In this document: piece by piece, positions 8,979 through 15,834 of the stretch
How positions within the stretch are numbered: the stretch's first letter is position 1
Layout: the number at the start of each line of letters is the position of its first letter
NCBI GenBank assembly: GCA_036257535.1
Contig: DATAFJ010000089.1
Span: 1-64,000, forward strand
DNA: 64,000 nucleotides
DNA from: DATAEE01 sp036257535
GTDB lineage: Bacteria; Acidobacteriota; Vicinamibacteria; Vicinamibacterales; 2-12-FULL-66-21
Reading direction: 5' to 3'
The notes under the pieces: model-generated
What the model was told of the DNA's origin: nothing
Databases searched by the model: none
Seen by the model: only the letters and a program-made list of their open reading frames with translations
Made by a program: the position numbers and the translations under genes

Positions 8979-9037
8979 GGTGCAGGGTTCAAGGGAGGTT
9001 CTAGGTTCAAGGTTCTGGGTTGGGGTTCAGGGTTCAT
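8965..9037 (+). repeat. Heptamer array, G-rich arm (consensus GGTTCNR)
   Basis: About ten imperfect 7-base units read GGTTCTG, GGTTCAA, GGTGCAG, GGTTCAA, (GGGA), GGTTCTA, GGTTCAA, GGTTCTG, (GGTTGG), GGTTCAG, GGTTCAT. Bases 8980-9002 form a 23-base perfect inverted repeat with 9501-9523, and bases 8978-9005 recur unchanged in direct orientation at 13533-13560. The dinB TTG start codon (8978-8976) is made of array sequence. Confidence 0.9.
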
Positions 9038-9060
9038 GGCATGTGTGCTGCTTGCATGTG

Positions 9061-9475
9061 GTGAAGACATTCTGGGAACTTGAAGCCTGGCAGCTCTGCG
9101 ACGAGTTGCGTCGAGAGATCGAGATAATTATTGCCGTGCCGCGGGTGAGAAGGGATGTCAAATTCTGCGATCAAATCCGCGGTTCCGTCGACTCGGCTTG
9201 CGCGAATTACGGCTGAGGGCTTCGGTCGGTACTATCCGGCGGAGTTCCGCCGATTTCTAGTGATCGCCCGCGGCTCGCTTACCGAGACGCAGAGTCACCT
9301 TGCGGCAGCACTGTCACGGAAGTATTTGTCCAGGGAGGACTTCGACCGGCTCATCCATCTCTCGTCGCGCGCGATAGGCGCCAACACTGGCTTGCAGAAG
9401 TACTTACGGGAACGTCGCGGCGTGGGCTATCCTGCTGGTCACAGCTCGAAGGTCACCCGTGACAAAGAACCCTGA
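9061..9475 (+). pseudogene. Four-helix-bundle (S23/IVP-type) protein gene, frameshifted
   Basis: Two overlapping frames together encode one S23-ribosomal-intervening-sequence-type four-helix bundle. The first frame reads VKTFWELEAWQLCDELRRE...VDSACAN and stops at 9213-9215; the second continues as TAEGFGRYYPAEFRRFL and on to LQKYLRERR. The family's conserved ...AN-I/T-AEGFGR stretch is restored by removing one T from AATT near 9198-9201, so a single-base insertion (or assembly error) breaks the gene. The start is probably GTG at 9061 or 9058. Intact proteins of this family are about 115-125 residues of unknown function, related to the Avd accessory protein of diversity-generating retroelements, but no reverse transcriptase or template repeat is present here. 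Its stop TGA (9473-9475) lies in the right-hand array. Confidence 0.75.
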
Positions 9476-9562
9476 ACCCCGAACCACGCACCTCGAACCC
9501 AGAACCTCCCTTGAACCCTGCACCCAGAACCTCGAACCGTACCGGTTCTGGGTCCGGTTCTG
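9467..9562 (-). repeat. Heptamer array, C-rich arm inverted to 8965-9037
   Basis: Units GAACCCT, GAACCCC, GAACCAC, GCACCTC, GAACCCA, GAACCTC, (CCTT), GAACCCT, GCACCCA, GAACCTC, GAACCGT, then two units in the opposite sense (GGTTCTG at 9544 and 9556). Bases 9501-9523 are the exact reverse complement of 8980-9002. The two arms therefore face each other around the four-helix-bundle gene. The array ends about 20 bases before the radical SAM start. Confidence 0.9.
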
Positions 9563-9582
9563 GTGCCCGTTAGCGTACTAGT

Positions 9583-11145
9583 ATGCGTGTCCTTTTATTG
9601 TCGATGCCCGACTCGTTCGAGCACACCCCTTCCCTGACGATGCGGATGCCGAACGGCGCGCTGGCGTCGATTGCGGGCAACGTCGATCGGCATCACGAGG
9701 TCGCGATCGCCGATCTCGTGCTCGTCCAGGATCGCGTGAGAGAGACCGTCGAGCGTCTCGTCGCCGAGCACCAGCCCGAGATCGTCGGCCTCTCGGTGAT
9801 GACGTTTCAGCGCCGGACCGCGCACCGGCTGCTGCGCATCATCAAGGCGCTCAGGCCCGAAGCCACGATCGCCCTTGGCGGCTACGATCCCAGCCTGGCG
9901 TCCGACGCGTACGAGGATCCATCGCTCGGCGTTGACTTCATCGTCCGCGGTGAGGGCGATCTCACGTTTCGGGATTTGATCAGATCGCTCGAAGTGAACC
10001 GTTGCGACGTCGCGCACATTCCCGGCCTGTCGTGGCGCCGCGGCGAGCGGTTCGCCCACAACGCCGAGCGGCCGGTCAGTTCGCTCGACGGCGATGCCGT
10101 GCGGCTGCCGAATCGCGCCGCGCGCGTCCTGAAAGGGTACACCTTCCTCGGCCGTCAGATCGACGTCGTCGAGACGTCACGCGGGTGCACCTACGACTGC
10201 AGTTTCTGCTCGATCATCGAGATGCGCGGGAGAAACTTTCACACCTGGACGTTCGATCGCGTGCTCGCGGACATCTCGGACGCGAAGGCGCGAGGCGCGC
10301 GCGCGATCTTTCTCGTCGACGACAACATCACGCTGAACGTCGCGCGTTTCGAGGCGCTCTGCCGCGCGATGATCGACGCCGGCGTCAACGACATCGACTA
10401 CATCGTCCAGGGCATGACGTCGTCGATCGCGAATCATGGCGAGACGCTGGCGCCGCTCATGCGCCGCGCGGGCTTCCGCTACGTGTTTCTCGGCATCGAG
10501 AACATCCTGGACGGCGACCTCGAGTTTCTGAAGGCGCGTTCGAAGAACGCGGAGCGCGAGCATGGCCGCACCGTTGGCAACGCCTCCGCGCGCGCCGTCG
10601 ACATCCTCCACCGCCACGGCATGTACGTCGTCGGCGGCCTGATCGTGGGGAATCCGGACGACACGCGCGAGTCGATCGAGGCGAACCTGACCTTTGCGCG
10701 CAAATACATCGACTGGCCGTACATTCAACACCCGACGCCGTATCCGCGGACGCCGATGACGAAGGACTTCCGCGACCAGGGGCTCATCGTCAACGAGAAC
10801 TTCGAAGAGTACGACGGGACGACCGCCGTCGTGCGGACGAAGCACCTGGATGCCGAAGACGTGGAGTTCATGCGCTGGCGAGCGGAGCGCTGGATGAAGC
10901 TCCGGCATTTCCCCGCGGCGCTGCGGCACGATCCGGTGTTTGTCGCGCGGTACGCGCGCCGGATGTTCGGCCACACTTTCCGCGGCAGCACGTGGCGATC
11001 GGCCCTCGGCCTCGAGAGCGAGCGCGACGTCTTCCGGCGCTACAAGCAGATCAGACGGCGGGAACGCGAGTACGTGCCCGATCCTGACTCGCGGTCGGAT
11101 CGAGAATCCAGGAGAGAGACTTCAGAATCCAGACGGATTGCCTGA
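9583..11145 (+). CDS. Cobalamin-binding-type radical SAM protein
   Basis: A 520-residue class B-like radical SAM enzyme. Residues about 1-140 form a B12-binding-like Rossmann domain (MRVLLLSMPDSFEHTPSLTM, IVGLSVMTFQRRTAHRLL, ALGGYDPS, FIVRGEGD). The SAM barrel follows, with the iron-sulfur triad RGCTYDCSFC (CX3CX2C, about residues 205-212). Later parts include FLVDDNITL, FLGIEN, VVGGLIVGNPDDTRESI and a helical C-terminus. The motif usual for binding the lower axial ligand of cobalamin is not obvious, so B12 use is inferred. Relatives act in hopanoid, bacteriochlorophyll and methyltransfer chemistry. It stands alone, starting just after the heptamer array, so neither substrate nor partner can be assigned. 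Confidence 0.85.
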   Translation: MRVLLLSMPDSFEHTPSLTMRMPNGALASIAGNVDRHHEVAIADLVLVQDRVRETVERLVAEHQPEIVGLSVMTFQRRTAHRLLRIIKALRPEATIALGGYDPSLASDAYEDPSLGVDFIVRGEGDLTFRDLIRSLEVNRCDVAHIPGLSWRRGERFAHNAERPVSSLDGDAVRLPNRAARVLKGYTFLGRQIDVVETSRGCTYDCSFCSIIEMRGRNFHTWTFDRVLADISDAKARGARAIFLVDDNITLNVARFEALCRAMIDAGVNDIDYIVQGMTSSIANHGETLAPLMRRAGFRYVFLGIENILDGDLEFLKARSKNAEREHGRTVGNASARAVDILHRHGMYVVGGLIVGNPDDTRESIEANLTFARKYIDWPYIQHPTPYPRTPMTKDFRDQGLIVNENFEEYDGTTAVVRTKHLDAEDVEFMRWRAERWMKLRHFPAALRHDPVFVARYARRMFGHTFRGSTWRSALGLESERDVFRRYKQIRRREREYVPDPDSRSDRESRRETSESRRIA

Positions 11146-11165
11146 GCGGTGCCGGATTTTGTCAC

Positions 11166-11195
11166 TTGCCCGCGTGCAGTCAGGTGAAAGATAAT
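11166..11195 (+). promoter_or_regulatory. Possible sigma-70 promoter for glutamine synthetase III
   Basis: TTGCCC (11166-11171) and GATAAT (11190-11195) are separated by 18 bases in the gap before the glutamine synthetase gene. The leader of about 70 bases contains a GGCGGG/CCCGCC hairpin at 11214-11232 and the Shine-Dalgarno-like AAGGAAGGG just before the ATG at 11272. The hairpin lacks a T-run, so it is not a clear terminator. Confidence 0.4.
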
Positions 11196-11271
11196 GCAAT
11201 TCCATCACTGATGGCGGGAGCGTCGCCCGCCCACCCCTAAAGTCACCGCACAGCGTAAGGAAGGGACGGCA

Positions 11272-13488
11272 ATGGGATCTGCAGCACTAGGCGAGGCGAT
11301 CAAGAGCATCACTGATTGGGGCGTCGGCCGGGCGTATCCGGCCAACGGACCCGCCGAAGTCACCAACGGGCGGCCGACCGAGGAAACCGCCCACGCCGCC
11401 GACATCTTCGGCAGCCTCACCTTCAATGATCGTATCCAGCAGGCCCGGCTTCCCAAAGAGGTCTATCGCGCGCTCAAGCGAACGATGACGATCGGCGAGC
11501 CAATCGACGCGTCCACGGCCGACATCATCGCCGCGGCGCTCAAAGACTGGGCGGTCGAGCACGGCGCGACGCACTACACGCACTGGTTCCAGCCGATGAC
11601 CGGCATCACCGCGGAGAAGCACGATTCGTTTCTCGCGCCGGCGGCCGAAGGCCGCGCCGTCGCCGAGTTCGCCGGCAAGGAGTTGATCAGGGGCGAGCCC
11701 GACGCCTCGAGCTTCCCGTCTGGCGGAATGCGGTCGACCTTCGAAGCGCGCGGCTACACCGCGTGGGATCCGACGAGCCCGCCGTGGCTCCTGAAGACGA
11801 CGAACGGCTGCACGCTGGTCATCCCGACGGCGTTCGTGAGCTGGACCGGCGAGGCGCTCGACAAGAAGACGCCGCTCCTCCGCTCGATGGAGGCGCTCTC
11901 CAAGCAGGCGCTTCGCATCCTCAAGCTGTTCGGCTCCCGCGCGCAGCGCGTCGTCACGACCTGCGGTCCCGAGCAGGAGTACTTCCTGATCGATCGGAAC
12001 TTCTATTTCAATCGTCCTGACCTTATCAATGCGGGCCGGACGCTCTTCGGCGCCAAGCCGCCGAAGGGGCAGGAGCTCGAGGATCAGTACTTCGGCGCGA
12101 TTCCCGAGCGTGTGCTGGCGTTCATGCACGAAGCGGAGCGCGAGCTGTACAAGGTCGGCGTGCCGGTCAAGACGCGGCACAACGAGGTCGCGCCGAGCCA
12201 GTACGAGGTCGCGCCGGTCTTCGAGAACGCCAACGTCGCCACCGATCATCAGATGATGACGATGGAGACGCTGAAGCGGATTGCGCCGAAGTACGGGCTG
12301 GCGTGCCTGCTGCACGAGAAGCCGTTCGCGGGCGTGAACGGCTCCGGGAAACACCTGAACTGGAGCATGAGCGACGACCTCGGGAACAACCTGCTCAACC
12401 CCGGGGACACGCCGCACGACAACATCCAGTTCCTGGTGTTCTGCAGCGCCATGCTGCGAGCCGTGGACAAGTTCCAGGGCCTGCTGCGGATGAGCGTCGC
12501 GAGCGCCGGCAACGACCACCGGCTGGGCGCGAACGAAGCGCCGCCGGCGATCATCTCGGTGTTTCTCGGCGACATGCTGACCGACATCTTCGAGCAGATC
12601 GAGAAGGGCTCGGCGAAGTCGACCAAGAGCGGCGGCATCCTCGACTCCGGCGTGTCGGTGCTGCCGAAGCTGCCGCGCGACGCGGGCGACCGGAACCGGA
12701 CGAGCCCGTTCGCGTTCACCGGGAACAAGTTCGAGTTCCGGGCGGTGTCGGCGAGCCAGAGCATCGCCTTCCCGAACATCGCGCTGAACGTCGCGGCCAC
12801 GGAGGCGATCGACCACGTGGCCACCGAGCTCGAGACCGCGGTCGAGAAGGGACAGAAGCTCGAGGATGCGGTTCGCGCGCTCCTGACGTCGATGATCAAC
12901 CAGTACAAGCGGATCATCTTCAACGGAAACAACTACTCGGAGGAGTGGCAGCAGGAGGCGGCGCGCCGCGGCCTGCTCAACCACCGCACGTCGGTCGACG
13001 CCTTCGCCGAGCTGCTCAAGCCGGACGTGGTCGCGGCGTTCGAGAAGTACAAGATCCTCAACGGGCGCGAGCTGCATGCGCGAAGCGAGATCAACTACGA
13101 GCAGTACATCAAGACGATCAACGTCGAGGCGCAGCTCATGATCCTCATGGCGAACAGGTACATCCTGCCGGCCGCGTTCGAGTATCAGAAGCAGGTCGCC
13201 GAAAGCGCCGCGGCGGTGAAGGCGGCAGGCGTCGCGTCGAAGAGCACGTTGCAGGTCCTCGAGGATCTCGTGAAGCTCATCGACGAGTTCCGCGCCCGGA
13301 CCGACAAGCTGACGAAGCTCGTCGAACACGAGAGCGACGGCTCGACCGAGTCGCATGCGAAGCACTTCCGCGACCACGTCGTCCCGGCCATGGTCGAGCT
13401 CCGCGAGGCCGGGGACAAGCTCGAAACCGTCGTCCCGCACGCGATCTGGCCGCTGCCGACGTACCGGGAGATGCTGTTCATTAAATAG
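11272..13488 (+). CDS. glnN: Glutamine synthetase type III
   Basis: A 738-residue GSIII enzyme, making glutamine from glutamate, ammonia and ATP in the cytoplasm; length and layout fit the family. Seen features are the N-terminal GSIII signature (FGSLTFNDRIQQARL, THYTHWFQPMTG near residues 100-115), the catalytic segment CGPEQEYFLID, KTRHNEVAPSQYE, HEKPFAGVNGSGKH and NRTSPFAFTGNKFEFR, and the long helical C-terminal extension typical of type III. The ATG is preceded by a strong AAGGAAGGG ribosome site and a candidate promoter with a hairpin in the leader. It is monocistronic; a gene-less heptamer inverted repeat follows immediately downstream. Confidence 0.96.
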   Translation: MGSAALGEAIKSITDWGVGRAYPANGPAEVTNGRPTEETAHAADIFGSLTFNDRIQQARLPKEVYRALKRTMTIGEPIDASTADIIAAALKDWAVEHGATHYTHWFQPMTGITAEKHDSFLAPAAEGRAVAEFAGKELIRGEPDASSFPSGGMRSTFEARGYTAWDPTSPPWLLKTTNGCTLVIPTAFVSWTGEALDKKTPLLRSMEALSKQALRILKLFGSRAQRVVTTCGPEQEYFLIDRNFYFNRPDLINAGRTLFGAKPPKGQELEDQYFGAIPERVLAFMHEAERELYKVGVPVKTRHNEVAPSQYEVAPVFENANVATDHQMMTMETLKRIAPKYGLACLLHEKPFAGVNGSGKHLNWSMSDDLGNNLLNPGDTPHDNIQFLVFCSAMLRAVDKFQGLLRMSVASAGNDHRLGANEAPPAIISVFLGDMLTDIFEQIEKGSAKSTKSGGILDSGVSVLPKLPRDAGDRNRTSPFAFTGNKFEFRAVSASQSIAFPNIALNVAATEAIDHVATELETAVEKGQKLEDAVRALLTSMINQYKRIIFNGNNYSEEWQQEAARRGLLNHRTSVDAFAELLKPDVVAAFEKYKILNGRELHARSEINYEQYIKTINVEAQLMILMANRYILPAAFEYQKQVAESAAAVKAAGVASKSTLQVLEDLVKLIDEFRARTDKLTKLVEHESDGSTESHAKHFRDHVVPAMVELREAGDKLETVVPHAIWPLPTYREMLFIK

Positions 13489-13533
13489 ACGATAAGACCA
13501 GAAAAGGCACGAACACAATGGTTCAGCGTGCGA

Positions 13534-13681
13534 GGTGCAGGGTTCAAGGGAGGTTCTAGGTATAGGTTCTTGGGTCGTGGTTCGAGGTTCGCTCAGACTC
13601 GAACGACCTGAACCTTGACCCAAGAACCAATCCCTCGAACCCTGAACCACCCTTGAACCGTGCACCTTGCACCCCGAACCG
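13534..13681. repeat. Gene-less inverted heptamer array (G-rich arm, then C-rich arm)
   Basis: Left arm: GGTGCAG, GGTTCAA, (GGGA), GGTTCTA, (GGTATA), GGTTCTT, GGGTCGT, GGTTCGA, GGTTCGC. After a short centre (about 13592-13600) the right arm runs GAACGAC(CT), GAACCTT, GACCCAA, GAACCAA, GAACCCT, GAACCAC, (CCTT), GAACCGT, GCACCTT, GCACCCC, GAACCGC. Bases 13533-13560 equal 8978-9005 exactly, and the right arm repeats the motif inverted with a few changes. It lies between convergent genes (glnN and the SGNH gene), so a hairpin here could also end transcription from both sides. Confidence 0.9.
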
Positions 13682-13690
13682 CTGAGATCA

Positions 13691-14557
13691 TCAAGGTAAG
13701 AGTCTCATCTGCGGGCAATCGTCGCGCGGGGCTGAAAAGCTCGCGTCGGTGATTGCCCGCACCATCATTTCCGCAATCAGCGCATAACCGGCGTCGTTCG
13801 GGTGATAGCCGTCGCTCGAATAGCGCCCTGCCTCGTACGAGCGTGCGTCGCACATCAGATCCACCACGGCGACGCCTTCACCCACCAGCGTGTTGATCGC
13901 TTCGCGCGTGAAACGCACCGAGAGGGTCTGAAGACCCTGTCGCCGCATGGAAGAGTAGCCGGACGCGTACGGGATGCCGGCGAAGTTCGGTAGGTTCGCG
14001 GCGACGATCCGCGGCTGACCCGCGCGGGCGCGGATGCCGGCGATGAGCTCGCGATATTCGACGCCGAACTGCCGGACCTGGTCGTCGAAGTAGGCCGCCT
14101 GGTTCGCGCCTGCGGCTCCCCGCTCGAACGCTTCGCCAACCGCGTTCACGTCGTTCGGACCCGCGAGGATCGTGACGACGTTGGAGTCGCGCGGCACGAA
14201 CGGCATGGCGCCTTCGATGAAGTTGCCGACGATCGTGCGGCCGTACTGCCGGCCGAGGTTCTGGATGCGCGGGCTCAGCACGCCGGCCGGGATCCCGAGG
14301 TTCGTCACCGAGACGGTGCGCGTGGCTCGCAGCGTCCGCGCGATCGTCGGAACGTAGCCCGTACCGTTCGTGCACTCGGTGAGCGGCAGGCACGGCATGC
14401 TCGACCCGATGCCGAGCGCGTCCGAGGCGCCCACGGCTGCGTAGACGATCGGTGTGGCAGGGTCGGGAATCGGGGCTGGATCGGTAGGGGAGTCGTTACC
14501 GTCAGAGCAGGCGGCCAGCAGTGCGAGGCCGCAGGCCGCAGCCAGTCTACGGGACAC
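13691..14557 (-). CDS. SGNH/GDSL-type hydrolase lipoprotein
   Basis: A 288-residue exported protein. It starts with a lipoprotein signal peptide whose lipobox is LAAC (Cys16), followed by a flexible Asp/Pro-rich linker. The SGNH blocks are visible: nucleophile block VGASDALG (about residue 43), an Asn-containing ILAGPNDVN (block III), and the terminal DGYHPNDAGY with the Asp and His of the triad. Family members are esterases, lipases or carbohydrate acetylesterases; the substrate is not predictable. Its start overlaps the end of the PhzF gene by 11 bases, so it is the last gene of a CsaA-PhzF-SGNH operon. Confidence 0.87.
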   Translation of the reverse strand: MSRRLAAACGLALLAACSDGNDSPTDPAPIPDPATPIVYAAVGASDALGIGSSMPCLPLTECTNGTGYVPTIARTLRATRTVSVTNLGIPAGVLSPRIQNLGRQYGRTIVGNFIEGAMPFVPRDSNVVTILAGPNDVNAVGEAFERGAAGANQAAYFDDQVRQFGVEYRELIAGIRARAGQPRIVAANLPNFAGIPYASGYSSMRRQGLQTLSVRFTREAINTLVGEGVAVVDLMCDARSYEAGRYSSDGYHPNDAGYALIAEMMVRAITDASFSAPRDDCPQMRLLP

Positions 14558-15455
14558 GCAGCGTCCCTTCGCCGACGAGGACCGATCGGCCGCCGACGCG
14601 CACCCGATTGATTGCGCCGGCCGTCGTCCCGATCTCGATGTGGATCCAGCTCGGTCGCCCCATCTTGCGCCCCTGCAGGCTGACGAGACTCCTGCCTTGC
14701 TCCGGCGTCAGCACGCCGTGATGCACGAGATAGCAGCCGAGCGGGCCGCTCGCGCCGCCGGTCGCAGGATCTTCGGTAATGCCGAACCCGCCGGCGAACA
14801 TCCGGCTGTAGCACGTCGCCTCCGGAGTGCCCGCCTCCGTCGTGAAGATGAAGGTCGGCAGCTCCGGAAGCCCGTGGCGCTCGAAAAACGAGATGAGTCG
14901 CCGGCGATCCGCTTCGGCGGCATCTACCGCGCGCCGCGTGGCGAGGCGGGCGAAGAAGAACGGCACACCGCACGAGACTTCCTGCGGAGGCGGACCGTCC
15001 GCCAGGTCTGACGCCTCGACGCCGAGCGCGCCCGCCAGGGCGGCGAGGTCCGACGGCGATCGGCCGAACTGCGGCCGCTGCTGCGTCATCCACGCGAACG
15101 ACAAGACAGGCCCGTCCCATTCGAGCTCCACGGGTGTCGGTCCAACTCCGAGCTCGAACACGAACTCGTCACGGCCTCGCGCAATCTTCCCGGTGTGCGC
15201 GAGCGCGAACGTGCTGCCGACGGTTGGATGTCCCGCCATCGGCAGCTCGGAGTACGGCGTGAAGATCCGCATGCGGACGTCGCCGCGGTTCTCAGCCGGG
15301 AGGATGAAGGTCGATTCCGAGTAGTTCATCTCCCTCGCGATCGACTGCATCGTCGTCGGTTCGAGGCCGCGGCCGTCCGGGAAGACGGCGAGCTGGTTCC
15401 CTTCGAACGGCGTGTCAGTAAAAACGTCGAGATGAAGGTACTGATAGTCGCGCAT
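14547..15455 (-). CDS. PhzF-family isomerase/epimerase
   Basis: A 302-residue PhzF-fold protein: two similar halves of the diaminopimelate-epimerase type, with the acid/base glutamate in MNYSESTFILP (about residue 48), MAGHPTVGSTFAL, and the C-terminal TGGASGPLGCYLV phosphate-loop-like segment. In phenazine producers the family isomerises dihydro-hydroxyanthranilate, but most members, as here without other phz genes, have unknown substrates. Its ATG overlaps the CsaA stop by one base (TGATG), implying translational coupling. Confidence 0.88.
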   Translation of the reverse strand: MRDYQYLHLDVFTDTPFEGNQLAVFPDGRGLEPTTMQSIAREMNYSESTFILPAENRGDVRMRIFTPYSELPMAGHPTVGSTFALAHTGKIARGRDEFVFELGVGPTPVELEWDGPVLSFAWMTQQRPQFGRSPSDLAALAGALGVEASDLADGPPPQEVSCGVPFFFARLATRRAVDAAEADRRRLISFFERHGLPELPTFIFTTEAGTPEATCYSRMFAGGFGITEDPATGGASGPLGCYLVHHGVLTPEQGRSLVSLQGRKMGRPSWIHIEIGTTAGAINRVRVGGRSVLVGEGTLRVP

Positions 15456-15787
15456 CAGAAGAGTCGTCCCCCTATCGGCGCCTCGCGCTCGGGCACGACC
15501 AGGATGACGTTTCCGCTTCCGTCCGGCACGCCGAGCGTAAGCACTTCAGACATCATCGGTCCGATCTGCTTTGGTGGAAAGTTGACGACCGCCAGAACGA
15601 GCCGTCCGAGCAACGCGTCCTTCGTGTAGAGCGCCGTCGCCTGCGCCGACGACTTTCTTACGCCGACCTCACTGCCGAAGTCGATGAGCAGCCTGTAGGC
15701 GGGCTTGCGCGCCTCGGGAAAGTCGTCGACCTGAACGATTCGGCCGACGCGGACGTCCACCTTGTCGAAATCAGCGTAACTGATCAC
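15455..15787 (-). CDS. csaA: CsaA-like tRNA-binding (EMAP II/OB-fold) protein
   Basis: A 110-residue OB-fold protein with the tRNA_bind signature: DFDKVDVRVGRIVQVDDFPEARKPAYRL at the front, a SSAQATALY segment and NFPPKQIGPMMSEVLTLG towards the end. CsaA proteins bind tRNA and have been proposed as export chaperones. GTG at 15787 is chosen because it gives the family's usual length of about 110; upstream in-frame sequence would run into the divergent topoisomerase gene. Confidence 0.85.
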   Translation of the reverse strand: MISYADFDKVDVRVGRIVQVDDFPEARKPAYRLLIDFGSEVGVRKSSAQATALYTKDALLGRLVLAVVNFPPKQIGPMMSEVLTLGVPDGSGNVILVVPEREAPIGGRLF

Positions 15788-15823
15788 AACTCGGATGTTA
15801 TCCTGACGGCCGAGCGAGGTTCC

Positions 15824-15829
15824 AGGAGG
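15824..15829 (+). promoter_or_regulatory. Shine-Dalgarno that sets a TTG start
   Basis: A perfect AGGAGG lies five bases before the TTG at 15835 and decides the start of the topoisomerase A subunit, whose next in-frame ATG would remove the first 15 residues. Confidence 0.7.
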
Positions 15830-15834
15830 CAAGG

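Noticed and set aside
9061..9475. Diversity-generating retroelement accessory gene (avd)
   Set aside because: The fold class is related, but there is no reverse transcriptase and no template/variable repeat pair in the window.
8965..9562. CRISPR array
   Set aside because: Units are 7 bases, contiguous and without unique spacers of about 30 bases; no cas genes are nearby.
11214..11232. Terminator of the radical SAM gene
   Set aside because: A GC hairpin is present but no U-tract follows, and it lies downstream of the candidate glnN promoter, so it is more likely leader structure.
11287..13665. Long minus-strand open frame opposite glutamine synthetase III
   Set aside because: The plus strand encodes a complete enzyme with catalytic motifs; the reverse product is low-complexity Arg/Val/Glu.
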